Counted from the stretch's first letter, positions 8,692 through 22,300 are shown. The stretch: DNA of 64,000 bases from Trichomonas tenax (GCA_023091735.1 JALKBU010000025.1:1-64000), one strand, 5' to 3'. Translations and numbers: made by a program. Notes: generated by a model from the sequence alone, not told the origin.

Positions 8692-9795
8692 ATGAAAATC
8701 AAAGAAAATGATGTTTTGAGGGGAAATTTGCGGTTTAACTTTACATTAATGAACTTGAGCATCACGGCTCTCCGCGTGACTCAGTTCATGGAGTCTTCTC
8801 CTTTCATTTCTGACGCGGGAAAGAGGAATGTTATGGTAAATAACGGGCATTTTACTAAGTTCTATAGCCCTCTGATGGCGAAATACGCATCAAATATATT
8901 ATCAGCGAAATTTTCTTCATCGGGATTTAATCGCTTCATGAAATCCGTGGTCAAAATAGATAGCGAGAATATTGTCGGCAACAAATATTCGACAACTTAC
9001 AAACCTGATGATAAGGATAAAATTATAACCTTCCACAAATGCACATTCGATCATTGCAGTAATCCGGAATTTGGTGGCTCTATCTATATCAAGGATATGG
9101 CCTACCAAATGAACATCACAGGTACCACATTTTCATATTGCACTTCTGGAAAGGACGGAGGCGCAATATATTCTATCATAAATAACACCAAGCTGAAGCG
9201 CGTTTCATTTTCTAAGTGCAATACTGGAGTTTCTTGCTCATATCAGACATTTCTCATTCATCTTGTTGGACAAGGTGAAACAGAAAACGTACAGATATCA
9301 GACAACGGCGAAGATGTCGACAAAGATTCGTTCGTAACTTTCAACATAAAGCGCGGATTTACAATCAATAAGCAATATAATGTTACAAACAACGTCGTTT
9401 ACTCTTATGGCGCAGCTCTTACATCCACACTCTCAAGGAATTCATCTTTCACAATATCATATTCCAACTTCATCGACAACAAATGCCAAGAACGCGAACT
9501 TTTCTCGTTTTATCATGGAAACCGCGATTGCAACCTCAAGTTCTCCAACATTGTTAAAAACTCAGGTGGAATTCAGTCACTCCTCATAACAAGTGTTGGA
9601 AACTGCCACGTCACTGTTTTTGGATGCGTAATCATCAAGAATAATGTTGCAGCTTTGTCCGTGATCAACGATCTTAACTTGATCCTCTTCGAGCGCTGTG
9701 CTGTTGATATGGAACAGATTCCTCCAAGAACTGTTCATAACATCGATTGCACATTTAAGCAAGAAGAGTTCCCAACGATCCAAATTGTGAAATAA
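8692..9795 (+). CDS. Pmp-like parallel beta-helix protein
   Basis: A 367-residue protein with features of chlamydial-Pmp-like beta-helix proteins, which are expanded in Trichomonas. The repeat motif GG(A/S)IY occurs twice in appropriate context (FGGSIYIKD near residue 126 and DGGAIYSII near 156), each near FxxC segments such as HKCTFDHC and FSYCTSGK. Regularly spaced NxT/NxS sites and paired cysteines agree with an extracellular or vesicular protein. No clear signal peptide or C-terminal membrane segment is present. The first ATG is used, but starts at 8749 (MNLSITALRV) or 8791 are possible. With the inverted-repeat element just upstream, the protein may be 5'-truncated. Function is unknown; adhesion or surface display is only inferred. 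Confidence 0.6.
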   Translation: MKIKENDVLRGNLRFNFTLMNLSITALRVTQFMESSPFISDAGKRNVMVNNGHFTKFYSPLMAKYASNILSAKFSSSGFNRFMKSVVKIDSENIVGNKYSTTYKPDDKDKIITFHKCTFDHCSNPEFGGSIYIKDMAYQMNITGTTFSYCTSGKDGGAIYSIINNTKLKRVSFSKCNTGVSCSYQTFLIHLVGQGETENVQISDNGEDVDKDSFVTFNIKRGFTINKQYNVTNNVVYSYGAALTSTLSRNSSFTISYSNFIDNKCQERELFSFYHGNRDCNLKFSNIVKNSGGIQSLLITSVGNCHVTVFGCVIIKNNVAALSVINDLNLILFERCAVDMEQIPPRTVHNIDCTFKQEEFPTIQIVK

Positions 9796-10382
9796 TTATT
9801 TGTTTTTTTTTTGTGTTGTGTGTGTATTGTATTAAAAAATAATAATAGTTTCGATTTCGAAAATTATTTTTTTTTATTCTCTTTAAATCCAAACAGTTAC
9901 AGCTATCTAAAGCAAAATTACAATAGAACTCATAAGAGAAAAGCCGAAATTAGGATATATCTAAATTTTTTATTTTCAAAAATCAATATTCATCCATTTT
10001 TAATGATATACCTAATATAAACTCATTTATGGGCAGATGTTTTTCATATTGTTATTTAACAAATCTAAGACATTTTTTTCATAAAAAATATATTTGGTTT
10101 GAGCTTATTCTGTTTGTATTTATTATTAACAGGTGATAAAATGAATATTCCCAATCGAGATTTTGTTTTAAATCGAAGTTTAAAAATTTCCAAAATATTT
10201 TCCGTTTTATCGCAGATTAACTACATCTAAGCTAAGAACAAAGTTTAATGAATATTTGCAAATTCAGTTTCCTCCAATTTCAACAATTCTTTTCAAAAAA
10301 AAATTTATTTTAGGTTTTATGATTTGTAAGCATATACAAATCATTATAATTGATGTAAAAATATGTTTTAATATGAGAATTT
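9796..10382. other. Intergenic, AT-rich, no gene seen
   Basis: About 590 bases of AT-rich DNA with homopolymer runs. It ends in the initiator of the coiled-coil gene. Confidence 0.6.
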
Positions 10383-10388
10383 TCATTT
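10383..10388 (+). promoter_or_regulatory. Initiator (TCATTT) of the coiled-coil gene
   Basis: TCATTT followed by TTG lies 13 bases before the ATG at 10396, matching the trichomonad initiator. Confidence 0.7.
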
Positions 10389-10395
10389 TTGCTGA

Positions 10396-13281
10396 ATGAG
10401 TGGAGACGAAGAGATGATTAAAGGTCTTCACGAATCTTTATCGTCATTAGATACAGAAAATCGCGAATACGAAAAGTACAAAAATCACCTTGAATCCGCA
10501 ATTTCTTCCGTTCTTTCAGCAAACGAGCGTTTATTAAATTCTTATAAAGAAAGATGCGGAATTTTGGAGAAAATGAACAAATCTATAAAAGAATGTGACC
10601 AAAGTATCAAAGAAAATCAAACAAAACTTAATAACTTACGCGTGAAAAATGCGACTTTGAAGAAATATGTTGTTGAGCAAAGCCTAAATCAAACAATTTT
10701 AGCGATGAAGAAACTTTCGAAGAAATATAAAGAGGATACTGAAGAAATTGAGCAACAAGTGCTCGAAATGCTTCAAAATAATCCAAATGTCGACGAAATA
10801 CAGCGAACTATCAATAATCAGAAGAACCAATACAAACAGTTGAAGGATGATAACGATAAATTGCGTGCAGAACGCGAAAACGCAGTTAATCAAGCAATTC
10901 AATTCGATAACGAGAATGGAAAACAATTACAGCAGCTTCTTCAAACTCTTATGCAAAAACTCAAAGAGAACAATCGTCTTTATAGGGAATTAGAGAACAC
11001 AGAGTTAAATCCAGTGAATTCGCAAAACAAAAAAGTTAACGATGATGAAACACTCGAATATTTCGATTTGATTGATCTCCTCGACGAAGATGACTTCGAG
11101 GATGAAAAGCTGAGGTCCTTGGCACGCGGCGACAGCATCGACACAATCAAAATCGATGCAGAAGAGAAACCTCCAAATTCAATATTGCAACAAGAAAATG
11201 AGATGAAATTTAATCGTCACGTTGTTAAAGAAAATGGACACGAATATGATTACTCGTATTCAGAGAACGAAGATGGAACGAAAGGCTCTAAAAAGAGATA
11301 CAAGAAAGATGATAAAAAGCTCACAAGACACGTTAAGAAAGAAAATGGTGATGAATATGATTATATTTATTCCGAAAACGAAGATGGAACAAAAGGCTCT
11401 AAAAAGAGATATAAAATCGGAAAAGATGGAAAAATAAGAAGACACGTTAAGAAAGAAAATGGAGATGAATATGATTACGTTTATTCAGATAATGGTGATG
11501 GCTCTAAAAAGAAGTATAAAATCGGAAAAGATGGAAAAATAAGAAGACATGTTAAAACAGAAAATGGAGATGAATATGATTATGTTTATTCAGAAGACGA
11601 AGATGGAGAGAAAAAGAGATACAAAGTAGGCGATAAAAGATTCAGGAGACATGTTGTCAAAGAGAATGGCGACGAATACGATTATTCTTACTCAGAGAAC
11701 GAAGATGGAACTAAAGGAAAGAAGCACAGACACAAAAAATATAATCGCCACGTCGTGAAAGAAAATGGCGATGAATATGATTATATTTACTCAGAGAATG
11801 ATGACAGATCGAAAGGATCTAAAAAGAGATATAAGAAGGGCGATAAAAAGTTCACGAGACACGTTGTTAAAGATGACGGTGATGAATATGATTATATTTA
11901 TTCAGAAAACGAAGATGGAACCAAAGGAACTAAAACAAGACAGAAAACTTCACAAAAGGAAAAGAAAGTTAAAAAGATTCATCACGCAAATCCAACAGCA
12001 CCAAAGAAATACCATCACGACATAGAAGGAATCGAACTCAATCAAGACGAATTACAAAAATTCAACACAAATATGGAAACTCAGTTAAATGATACTGAAA
12101 TAATGACAGATTACAGCGCTTTGCAGGAGTACCGGAACACAGAGAATCAGCAGAAGCACCTCAATTTGATGCTCCATGAGAAAGTCTTCAACGAGATCTC
12201 TAATCTAGAGACATCAATTCACGATTTAGATCAATCGATTTCGATAAACGAAGAAATCATTAAACAGAGAGAAATAGAGTTCAAACAACGCTTATCTTCT
12301 TTAACACTTCAAAAGGATGTTGCGCAATTCAGCAAAGAACCTGTTGGAACATCGAAATCAACAGTTGACATCGAAGTTATGGCCAAAAGCGAAGTTGAAA
12401 TTCCAGACCTTAAAAATCAAATTGTGGAAAACAACGCGAAGACTTCTGAAACATTCCTTCAAGAGCAACAGGCTCTGGACTTAAGGGACAGTGCAGCAAA
12501 GCTTGAATTAGAGTTATCTGTCATCAGACTTGCGAACGACAGAAAGACAAACGAATTAAATGGATTGATGGCGAAATTGAAGAATGTTGATGCACAGGAC
12601 TTCAGTTCGAAGCCGGAACGTCTCAAACAAATCAAGATGAATATGAGTGATAGAGAAAAGATAGAGAGAAGAAAAGACAGACTTGAAGGCGTCGACAAGA
12701 TCTTGAAACAAAGAGAAATAGATTTAGTTAAATTAGAAAGAAAAGTCGTTGATTTGCAGACGATTAATGACTCCATTCAAAGAGAGATTCGTGAAAAAGT
12801 TGCTTCACCGAAAATCGACATCAAAGCAATGTGCGATGACTTAAGAAACTCGAGACAGAAGATGAAAGACTGCATCAGAGTGAGCGATTTCTTGAGAATA
12901 GAATGCGATGCACTGAAAGATACAATGACGATGCTGCAGCAGAAATACAATGAAGAATCAGAACGAAAGTTGTCCGAGAAAGTCGAAAAACTCGAGCAAA
13001 CAGTTGAGAAGCAGAAGCAGCGTTTCTTCTCTCTTAAAGGCGTCGCAAACAGCACAATAACTCTCACTTGTGATGATGAATTGCTTTGGTTACAAGTCAG
13101 ATTAAACGAGATCATAGAAGCGATCGATGTCATCAAAATGAGAGCAGGATCAACAGCAACGAAGATCGATAAACAGATTAAACAGTGCAAAGGTTTGAAC
13201 ATTCCTATTCCTGAGCCACCTGAAGAATACGAAGATGTATTAAACGCAAGATTCCAAAAGAGAGCGGAAACTTATAATTAA
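10396..13281 (+). CDS. Long coiled-coil protein with seven ~32-residue charged repeats
   Basis: A 961-residue cytoskeletal-type protein. Residues ~1-200 and ~545-960 are heptad-rich coiled coil. Between them, residues ~273-515 hold about seven tandem repeats beginning RHVVKENGDEYDY(S/I/V)YSEN and ending with a Lys/Arg/Gly-rich linker. The repeats are close but not identical, with periods of roughly 100-114 bases, so they are still in phase and probably selected. An acidic patch (LLDEDDFEDEK) precedes them. The C-terminus has a proline-rich turn (IPIPEPPEEYED). No catalytic domain is seen. Database hits to large coiled-coil or inclusion-like proteins would be compositional. It ends 65 bases from the convergent HYDIN gene; a flagellar or basal-body role is only a guess. 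Confidence 0.7.
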   Translation: MSGDEEMIKGLHESLSSLDTENREYEKYKNHLESAISSVLSANERLLNSYKERCGILEKMNKSIKECDQSIKENQTKLNNLRVKNATLKKYVVEQSLNQTILAMKKLSKKYKEDTEEIEQQVLEMLQNNPNVDEIQRTINNQKNQYKQLKDDNDKLRAERENAVNQAIQFDNENGKQLQQLLQTLMQKLKENNRLYRELENTELNPVNSQNKKVNDDETLEYFDLIDLLDEDDFEDEKLRSLARGDSIDTIKIDAEEKPPNSILQQENEMKFNRHVVKENGHEYDYSYSENEDGTKGSKKRYKKDDKKLTRHVKKENGDEYDYIYSENEDGTKGSKKRYKIGKDGKIRRHVKKENGDEYDYVYSDNGDGSKKKYKIGKDGKIRRHVKTENGDEYDYVYSEDEDGEKKRYKVGDKRFRRHVVKENGDEYDYSYSENEDGTKGKKHRHKKYNRHVVKENGDEYDYIYSENDDRSKGSKKRYKKGDKKFTRHVVKDDGDEYDYIYSENEDGTKGTKTRQKTSQKEKKVKKIHHANPTAPKKYHHDIEGIELNQDELQKFNTNMETQLNDTEIMTDYSALQEYRNTENQQKHLNLMLHEKVFNEISNLETSIHDLDQSISINEEIIKQREIEFKQRLSSLTLQKDVAQFSKEPVGTSKSTVDIEVMAKSEVEIPDLKNQIVENNAKTSETFLQEQQALDLRDSAAKLELELSVIRLANDRKTNELNGLMAKLKNVDAQDFSSKPERLKQIKMNMSDREKIERRKDRLEGVDKILKQREIDLVKLERKVVDLQTINDSIQREIREKVASPKIDIKAMCDDLRNSRQKMKDCIRVSDFLRIECDALKDTMTMLQQKYNEESERKLSEKVEKLEQTVEKQKQRFFSLKGVANSTITLTCDDELLWLQVRLNEIIEAIDVIKMRAGSTATKIDKQIKQCKGLNIPIPEPPEEYEDVLNARFQKRAETYN

Positions 13282-13346
13282 TGTTATTTTGTTATTTTTA
13301 TAAAAATAGAATTTACATTTATAAATCAATAAATAAACAAAATATA

Positions 13347-16300
13347 TTAATGTGCAATTCTTCCAACAAACAGGAAAGGAACTTTGATACCATGCTTAGG
13401 AATCTCGAACTCCCAAAGTGACTCGATCATACGGGCCGTCTTCGGTGTGTACGAGAATGTGAAGAAGTAGTGCTTTCCTGAGCTGACTAAAGCGGAGTTG
13501 GAGTCGCATTTGATGCACTCTGTTGCTTGTTCGTTCGCTGGCGTCCAAACTGTTTCGTAGAGATCCGCTGTTGGATTGATCATCTCGATTCTCTTAACTG
13601 TCCTCGATCCCGGAGCTTTGGCGAAGAACTCGATGACTCTGACACCTTCTGGAAGTGGATATGTGAAGTCTGGATGCCTGTGCTGCAAGTAATCGCTTGT
13701 TTCGACGTTGAAGTGGCAGAGTGGACGTCTTGAAAGAGCAGATAACATGATTTTAGGCGATTCTCCAATCAGATATCCGATGCTGCATTCGAGGATTCCC
13801 TTGAAATCGTCAACTTCAAGTGGCGCGAAAACGACTTTGAATGTTGTTGTTTGGCCTGGTTCGATGAATCCTGTTGTAGGGCGGATGGAGAAACATGAGC
13901 CGGCTGTCTTCGCGTAGTTCGTTCTCAGCGATTCGAACTTCTTCAGTGACCAAGTGTACTCGAGTCTGATGCTGCACGTGTTGGTGAGGTGGACGTCCGT
14001 GGATCTGTTCTGGAACATCATTGTTGGAGCAAATGAAATATCGGTTGTGTCGATTATGTATTTGATCTGATCTGAGACAACGAAGACTTTAAGAGGAATG
14101 TCATGGGGCTTCGAGTTTGCGACAAGTTTGTATGAAGGCTCTGGAGCTGTTGCCATTCTCCTGACCATCTCGTTCGGATTTTTTGGTATAGGAACAGAAA
14201 GTTCTGGCAGTTTCTCGATTGGCTTTTCTGCTTCTTTCTTCGCGTTGGCGCCTTTCTTTGCTGGCGTTTGCTGAACTTCCGCTTGTTGCTGTGCCTGCTT
14301 TTGCTGCTGCATCTGCTGTTCCATGTCGGAGCGCTTCATGAATGCGACAACACGTTTTGCATCATCCCAATCTTGTAGGTTCTCGTCGAGTTCGATCTTT
14401 GTGATCTGGCAGGAGGCTTTTCCTGGAGAAAGTTTGATCGGTTTGTCGCAGAAGAACGTGGACGTGATCTCTTTGACTTGGAAGCGACGGAGATGGCCAA
14501 CACGAGGAACAAATGATATTTCTGACTGAGAAGTGAAAACGAATCTTATATCGGAATCACTGACATTCTTCAACATGAACGTTGCATTTTGTCCTCTTCC
14601 GACAACAGCATCGACAAAGTGAAGGTCGTTGTCATCGCCAATTCCTTCGAATTGAACATCTTCGCAGAACCCTTCACCAGTTGCAGAAATCGGAATGCTG
14701 AACTTCGGGTTATCAGCGACACTGATTGTGACATCGAGTTGGCTCTTGCGAGCTTTCTGCGGCCTGTGGACGAAGTTTAACTTGAACGTCTGTCCCGGGG
14801 GAACAGAGAAGTTCATCTGCTCAAGACCGAGCAACTCAAAGTCAGGCGTTGGTTTAGCATTGACAGTGACATTGGCAGCGATCTGTTTGTCGTTGATGAA
14901 TGAGATTTCTCTGCTTTTGTCAGTTCCAATCAGTGTCTTGCCCATGTTAATCGTGTATCCGTTCTTCTGTTTATCGAGTTGTGTGATCATTGTGACGGAA
15001 GGAAGAGCACCGGAACCTTCTAAGTTGTATTTAGCTGCTGTCGTTCCTCCTTTAGCGATGACTTCGAGAGTTGCCTGGAAAGCATCGCATGTTGGCGGAG
15101 CGAATGTGAGATTTGCAACTTGTGAAGAGTTTGTTGTAATAACAACAGCTTTCGTGTCGACATCGAATGGACATGGACCCTTTGCTTTAGGTTTGATGAC
15201 TAAATCAACCGGACAATCGATTGGAAGAGTGTTTGTCAATGTCAATGGAATGGAATCCTTTTGACCAACAATTCTAGGAGCAAAGTGAATTGTTTGATCA
15301 TCTTCAATGAAGCAGTTCATCTCCTTGCGAGCGAGATCGATTCTGATGCAGAGAGGAAGCTTTCCGAAGACTTTATCAGGCTGCGACATGCTGAGAGTTG
15401 GAGTGAATGAAACACCGCGGAATTTGAGTGTCGTTGTTCCCTCGTTTGGAGCGGTTTCGTTCACAGACAAAATATATGAAGAAGCCTGTTTTCCTGGTGT
15501 TGATGTGTTAAATTCGACATTGACTGTCTGAGACTGTCCCGGATGAACAATTGTTCCGTACATTGGATTAAGGCTGAAGGGACCTGTTGAGTTTGTTGGC
15601 TTTCCTTTCTTTGGAGGTGGCTTCGCTGGTGCTTTCTTCGCAGAGCTCTTCTCCTCCGGCTTAGCTTCTGTCTTATCTCTGATCTCGTATTCGATTGGGA
15701 AGAGACCGGTGTTCTTGATCTGGAATTCCTTCGTTGCATTTTGAAGCGAAGAAATAGATCCAAAATCAATTCCTTTGCCGCAAGAAACAGTGTATGAATT
15801 ATAGACTGCCTGTGCAATGACTGGATATTTAAGTGTTGCTGTGACTGCTTTAGTCTGAGAATCAATGATCTGCAAAACAACACCTTCCTGGACATTGAAC
15901 TTAAGAACAGAGCTCGAATTAAATGTTGCAACAATCTGCGGATTCTTATCTGTAGAATTAACTGTTCCTTCTGTTGGCGCAAGAGTTAAGAATCTCGAAA
16001 GCTTTGGATCAACGGTGGTCTTGAAGTTAACAGGATATTTGCCTCTATTCTTCATTCCGATTGTTGCGGACTTCGATTGACCGACTTTCATCAATCCGTA
16101 ATCTAATGTATCAGGAGTATTTGATTTCGTGAAAGCAACATCAAAGTTGACATCGAAGACTTCTCCTGTGATAGGAATGTTGACGGACTCGAAAACATGA
16201 GATTTATCCTGATCCAAGACTTCGATTGTGACTGCTTTCTTGATTTGAACAGGTTTGTTGCTTGACATCTTTGCGATGATTGTTGTTGTTCCCTTTGGCG

Positions 16301-19300
16301 AAATCATTCCTTCTTGGACATTAAATGTGACCTGACCACCAAGTTGATTTGCATTCTTGATGTGCCAGAAGGCGGCGACTTTGCTGATGTTCTTAACTTC
16401 AAGTTTCTTCTGTTTCTCCGAGTTGATTAAAATCTTATCGAACTCAATCTGTGGATGAGCGACTTCGATTTGTGGATTGCAGCATTCGCCTTCGACATCG
16501 AAGAAGAATGGATCCGGATTATCTTTCACGACGAGATTGAACAATGCTTTGTGAAGTTCAATAGTTGTTGGATTGAATCCAAGAGTGACAGAAACTTTGT
16601 CGTTTGGAAGAACAGTGAAAGCAGCAGGTTCACAAGACCACGTTGTCTGCTTCTGCTGGCAGTTCGTGAACATCGTTGTGACTTCAGCGGGCATCTTTCC
16701 ATTGTTAGAAATTGTCATTTGCATTGTGTACTTGGGTGGATTCTTTCCGCGTTCTTTAGTTGGCAGACAGTAACCGAAGTTGACTGTATTAGTTTCGACA
16801 ACGAAACACGGGACATTCTTTGGGTCGTATTTCTTGAATACCTTCGGGAATATCGACTTCGGCGCGAGGTCAATGGAAGGAAGTGCAGAAATAGCTTTGA
16901 CTTTGAGGGCGATTGGTGGTGTGCTTGATTTTTCGATCGCGAACATCAACTGGTCGTTCAATGATCCAATGGACTGAACAGGATCGAAAACAATCGGCAT
17001 TGTCATCTCTTGTCCTGGTTCTAAGTGCCACTTCGGTGTCAAAACTCGACGGCCGACTTCCAAGTCTCCTGGTTTCAGTTTCGTTGGGTCAACGTCAGAG
17101 ATATAGAAGCACTTTGGAATCTTCGGCCAAAGTCTCATTGCATCAGCAGTTACATTGTCATCGATGACAACTGGTTGCGGAATTTGTCCCTTGAAAGCGT
17201 ACTCTTTGAGGCTCATTATGCTTGGAAGGAATGATGTAACTGTATCTAAGACAGCCTCAGGCTTTGTGAAAGCATTGACGAAGAGAGAGTTGAGAGAGAT
17301 GTTCGGGCTCTTCCCGAGAATATTGAGTTGACTTGGATCGACAACTTTGAAATGATCTGTTCCCTTGGACAGTTTCTGGTTGATGAGACCAACAGACATA
17401 AGATAGATAAGTGTCATGTATTGATAAAGATCTGTTGGAATTGTTGTCTTTGTCTTCTTCTTTTGGATCTGTGGCTTTTCTTCCTCTTTCTTCTTTTCGT
17501 CTTCTTTTTCTTCCTTCTCTTTGTTTTTCTTTGATTTCTTTCTGCTGCTCTTCTTCTTATCCTTCTCATTACCTTCTGGTTCTTCGATCTTTGGAATCTT
17601 TCTGTATTTTCGACGCTTGGCATCAACTTCTTCTTGTTTCTCTGGACTCAATGTGTTATAATCTTCTTCAGTCATTTCGAAGAGTTGGAGAGCTTCATCA
17701 CGTCTTTCTCTGCGTTCCTGGCGCTTCTTCTTATTGTCTTCGTGGTCCTTGCGCTCCATAACCTGCTCAGGAGTCAATCCGAGAGCAATGTGGAAGACGT
17801 AATGACCATCGAGACTCTTGAGAAGAACATCAAGAGCGTTGCAATAAGAGCTTTGATTCTGTGTTTGATAAACAGACGTTGGGTGCTGTGCGATGTCATC
17901 AAGAGCATCTTTCTTCGCCTTTAGCTGATGCTGCATGAACTGTTCATCAATCTGTGGAATTTGCTCTTTGAATGTTCCATATCCATCAACAATGAAGCCG
18001 TGCATAAACTTGATGTCGTTCAAGTAATCCATGAGCTTTGGAACTTGATCATTAGCATCAAGCTGCAAAAATTCTTCAAGATTAATAACAGGAAGACCGA
18101 AATGATCTGACAAAGCGTTTGCAAGTGTTGTTTTACCACTCAATGGTGTACCATCGATGATGATGCAATATGCAAACTTTGATGCGTTTGGTGCTTTAAC
18201 TTTAGGAGTATATGTCACGAAAGGAGATTCTAATTCTCTTGCATTTGCTCCATCAGTGTTATTGAGTGTGGAATCGAACTGCAAAGAGGAGAAGTCAATT
18301 GGGTACTTTGTTGGATTCGAAACAATGACACTTGCGATCGTTGGTGTCGCGTAAGGCATTGTTGTCGCAAGTTCGAGTTCCGGTGGATTGAAATTAAGAG
18401 TCAACTGTGCACCATTACCTGAGACTGTGACAAAGCTTGGTGCTGGAGAATGCTTGAGATTGAGCGGGAACTGCATCTGATATGGACGTTCGGAGTTTGG
18501 AGAGAAGTGGATTGCAATATTGATGAATGATGAAGGAGGAAGAACACCGGAATCGGGAACAACATGGAAAATTGGATTCACTGTTGTAGTGTTCTCTTTC
18601 TGAGCTGTCCTTTTCAATATATCAACTTGCTGTGCTGCATCGAACTTGTATTCGATTGGAACGGAGTTCATGTTTTGAAGCTGCAATGTCATGATCTTTG
18701 TCTGCCCAATGATGACTTGTCCGAAGTCAAAGTGTGGCTGTGAGAGGCTCAAATATGGAATCTTCAAGTCACATGCGATAGCAAGATCAATCTTATGTCC
18801 ATCGTGAAAGACAATTGGAATAGGAATTGATACTTCTCCTGTAGTTCCATTTCTATAATTTGCAACATTGAAACTTGCTTCGACTGTGACTGATTCTCCT
18901 TCTGGAATGTTTTGGAATGTTGTTGGATCAACTTTGAATCCTGTTCTCTTCAATTGGTTAACGTCGATATTGAAGCTAATTGGGAAATGCGCCATATTCT
19001 TGATGGTGAATTTCTTAGACTTAGAATCACCCAAAACAATTGTTCCGAATTCGACATTATATGATGCGATTGGTTCTGCATCATGAAGAACTGAATTATT
19101 GTTATCATTTCTGCTTGCAAACATCTGCTGCCTTTCGTTCTTTAACCACTTCAAGTAGTTCTGTATAATTTGCTTTTCTTGTGCCAGAAGTTCCTCGCTT
19201 GAATGGACAACAGGAGCAACCGATTCGTCTTCATCATCAGATTGCAATTCTTGAGGAAGTTGCATTGTCGACTTCATCACAGCAATTTTGTTTTGGCTCA

Positions 19301-22300
19301 ATTTCTTGTTCAAGTTCTGCAGTGGTTTATCTCTTATTGATCTTGGAATATCAAGTTCAACTTGAGCAAACTGTCCTTCCAAGTTCAATATGACTTGAGT
19401 ATCTTCGAAATTGCCAATTTGTATTGTGAACGTCTCGTTGAATTTAATTGGCATTCCCGGTGTTATTGTGACTTTGAGCTCTGTTTGAGATTTAGGTTCA
19501 ACCTTTCCTGACATCGGACTGATGTTAAAGTTGGAGAATTTTGCACGCTTCGGGATTTTAACACTGAAAGAAATGGGAACATTTGATGTATTTTCGATTA
19601 CAACTTCTGAAGAAACTGTTGACATGAAATCGATCTTTCCGAATTCAATAATCTTTGGTTCGATCTTGTAATTGATTGTTGCCGAGCTTCCGGACAACTC
19701 AAAGGTATAATCAGGACCAGATTTGACATGGCAAACAGCAATAGCTTTGTATTTCTTTGTTGATCCATCAGCAGCGCCTTGAGCAAAGAATGAGAAGTGA
19801 GTTTGTATACTTTCGTCCTTTGCAATTGTTCCTCTAATTGGAAATGCGTCGAAAACTTTAGTTTCATCATTAATCGATCCCAAAATTTCCCATTTGTATT
19901 CGATTTCTTTATTAAATGTATTAGACAATGTGACTGTTTTAACTTGTTCTGTGTTAGCAACCATTGTTCCAAAATCAATTGGTCCTTCATGATCGAAGCT
20001 AATATTCGGGAAATTAATTGTTGCCTTCAATTGGACGAACTGCTTTTGTGGATGATTGTCGAATGTAAATTGCAGTTTCTTTTGAATAACTTCGCTGTTG
20101 TAATCTGTCTTGAAGCTTGGATCGAAGACAATACTTGTGTTATAGCATTGCAAAGGCTGAATCGTGAATCTCGTCTCTGGCATTGTGAATGGAATTGGAC
20201 AATCAACTTCGCATTCCAAAGGAATATGATTTGTGTTTGTAATAGACAAAGGCTTCGAAATAAGAGCCATAATATCCATTGATGGACTGATTTCTTCATA
20301 TGTTATCTGCGGCTGCAATGTATTCTGTTTGAATTCTAATAACTGCGATGAGAATGTAACAATAGGATCAATGAATGTTGCTTTCATTAGAGCAGAGTAA
20401 ATTTCAACTCTCGAGCGCTGAACAGTTGCATTTACTTGGATTTGAACAGTGAATGAAACTTTTGTAGTGCATGATGCTGTTATTTCGAAATCGTATTCTT
20501 CATCAGGCATCATTTGAACGAAATCTGGTTCGACAGATAATTGAACAAGAGCTTGCGAATCTTTAGGAACGTGAGGCTTTGTGTGAGATAATCTGACTTC
20601 ATACATTCTCTTGGAGACGTTCTTGAGTGAGAAAGGAAGCTTTGTTGGCATCTGCGTTAAAATATATCCGAGGTTAATTTCATTCATGTCGATTGATGAA
20701 ATGATTGGTGTTCCGATGCCTGTTGCAATCAATGGTATTTGGGAAACTGTTAAATAATCGAACATGAATTTAACTTTGCCTTGGAATGTTAAGGTGTCAT
20801 TGACTGTTGCAAAAACTGGGAAAGTGAATGTTGAATTTGGAGCAATTTCTCCCTCGGTTATTTCGCTGTCGAATGTTGGTGTCGTTTGATCAATCATTGC
20901 TTTGAATTTAGCGGGAATGAGAGAATTATTTGATATAACAACTTGTTTGCATTCGCGTTTTAATATATTAATGTTTCCAAAATTAAGTGTGTTGTGTGAA
21001 AACTGGATAGTTGGGCCTGTACACACTGCATTGACAACAAGATGAAGAGGTGGTTTATCACTTCCGATGATTTTGAACAAACATTCCATTTTAATGTTTC
21101 CTATTATTTTGCCTGTTAACAAAACAGGAATTTCACATGAAGAATGCGGTTCAACGATACCACCTTCTTTCTCCACAGCCAAATCACCACATCTTTGTTC
21201 ACCGAACGGACTGAATTCATATCTTGCAGCGAATTCGCTGTTATTTTGTAAATAAATAGTTTTGTTGTATTTGTAGCCAATGTATACATTTCCGAAGTCG
21301 AGATTTGTTGTGCTGAGTGTGAGATTTGGGCAAACACAGTTTGCAACAATAGGAATCGAAAGAATTGTTTTCTGGAATCGATCAATACCGAATTGCAATG
21401 ATATATTATAGTTTCTTACTTTGTTTGGAATGAGTTCTATCGCAACATCAATAGAAGAAAATTTATCGATGTGTCCACGCGATGGTTTTATTAAAAACTC
21501 TCGTAATTCGTGATTTCCGTCCGTCTTTATCTCAAATGTGTAATCGAATGGTATCTCTGACTTGTTTTCGAGCGTAACTTTCTGTGAACACAAAAATCCG
21601 AGGCCTACATTTCCAAAATTAACAACTCTTGGAGAAATTTGGAAAGAAGGGCCAACAACTTTGCCAGTGAATGTTATTTGAGGATGTGACTTCGTAGCAC
21701 CTTTAACTTTGTAAATAAACGTTTCATTGAATGCTCCAACACTGGTTGCGATGAATCTGATCTCTATAGGCATAATTCCGCCCTGTTTCAAGTGTCCTTT
21801 CGATGGGTTAAACTGAAATACTAAGTCATTTGTGTCTTTCGGCTCTAATTCGAAATCAATGTCAACTTGACCGGCATTGGCCAGTTCTACACGGTAATCC
21901 AGAACCGTATCAAGTGCAACATGGCCAACCTGGATGCAATCTGTGAGAAAAGTTGCTACAGGAGGCAATCCTTGTCCGGTAATCTTGAATGGATAGACAA
22001 AAGAGTTATCTTCCATGCAGATGTATATCGTTTCATCGCACTGTTTCGCAATTTGTGGTGTAAAATACAATAAAACCTGCTGTGTGCCATTAGGCCACAA
22101 TTCAATCCTTTCTTTATCGAAGTGGAAGGTAGTTCTATCATATCTGCTTGCTGGACGGAGAGTTTCGCGCTGTTTGGCATCATAAATATCTACAGAATCT
22201 TTTGCTTGTTCATTAGATTTTTTTGTATTACTTCGAAAAACGAGACTTTTCCGCGTATTTTCCAAATTAGTAAAAGTGACGATAATCTGTGATGTTGATG

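Noticed and set aside
12459..13202. Minus-strand open frames opposite the coiled-coil gene
   Set aside because: They are complements of a well-supported plus-strand coding region, with Ser/Phe/Leu-rich composition produced by antisense of Glu/Lys codons.
14695..15264. 189-codon plus-strand frame inside HYDIN
   Set aside because: It lies opposite conserved MSP-domain coding sequence; the composition is a shadow and no family is recognised.
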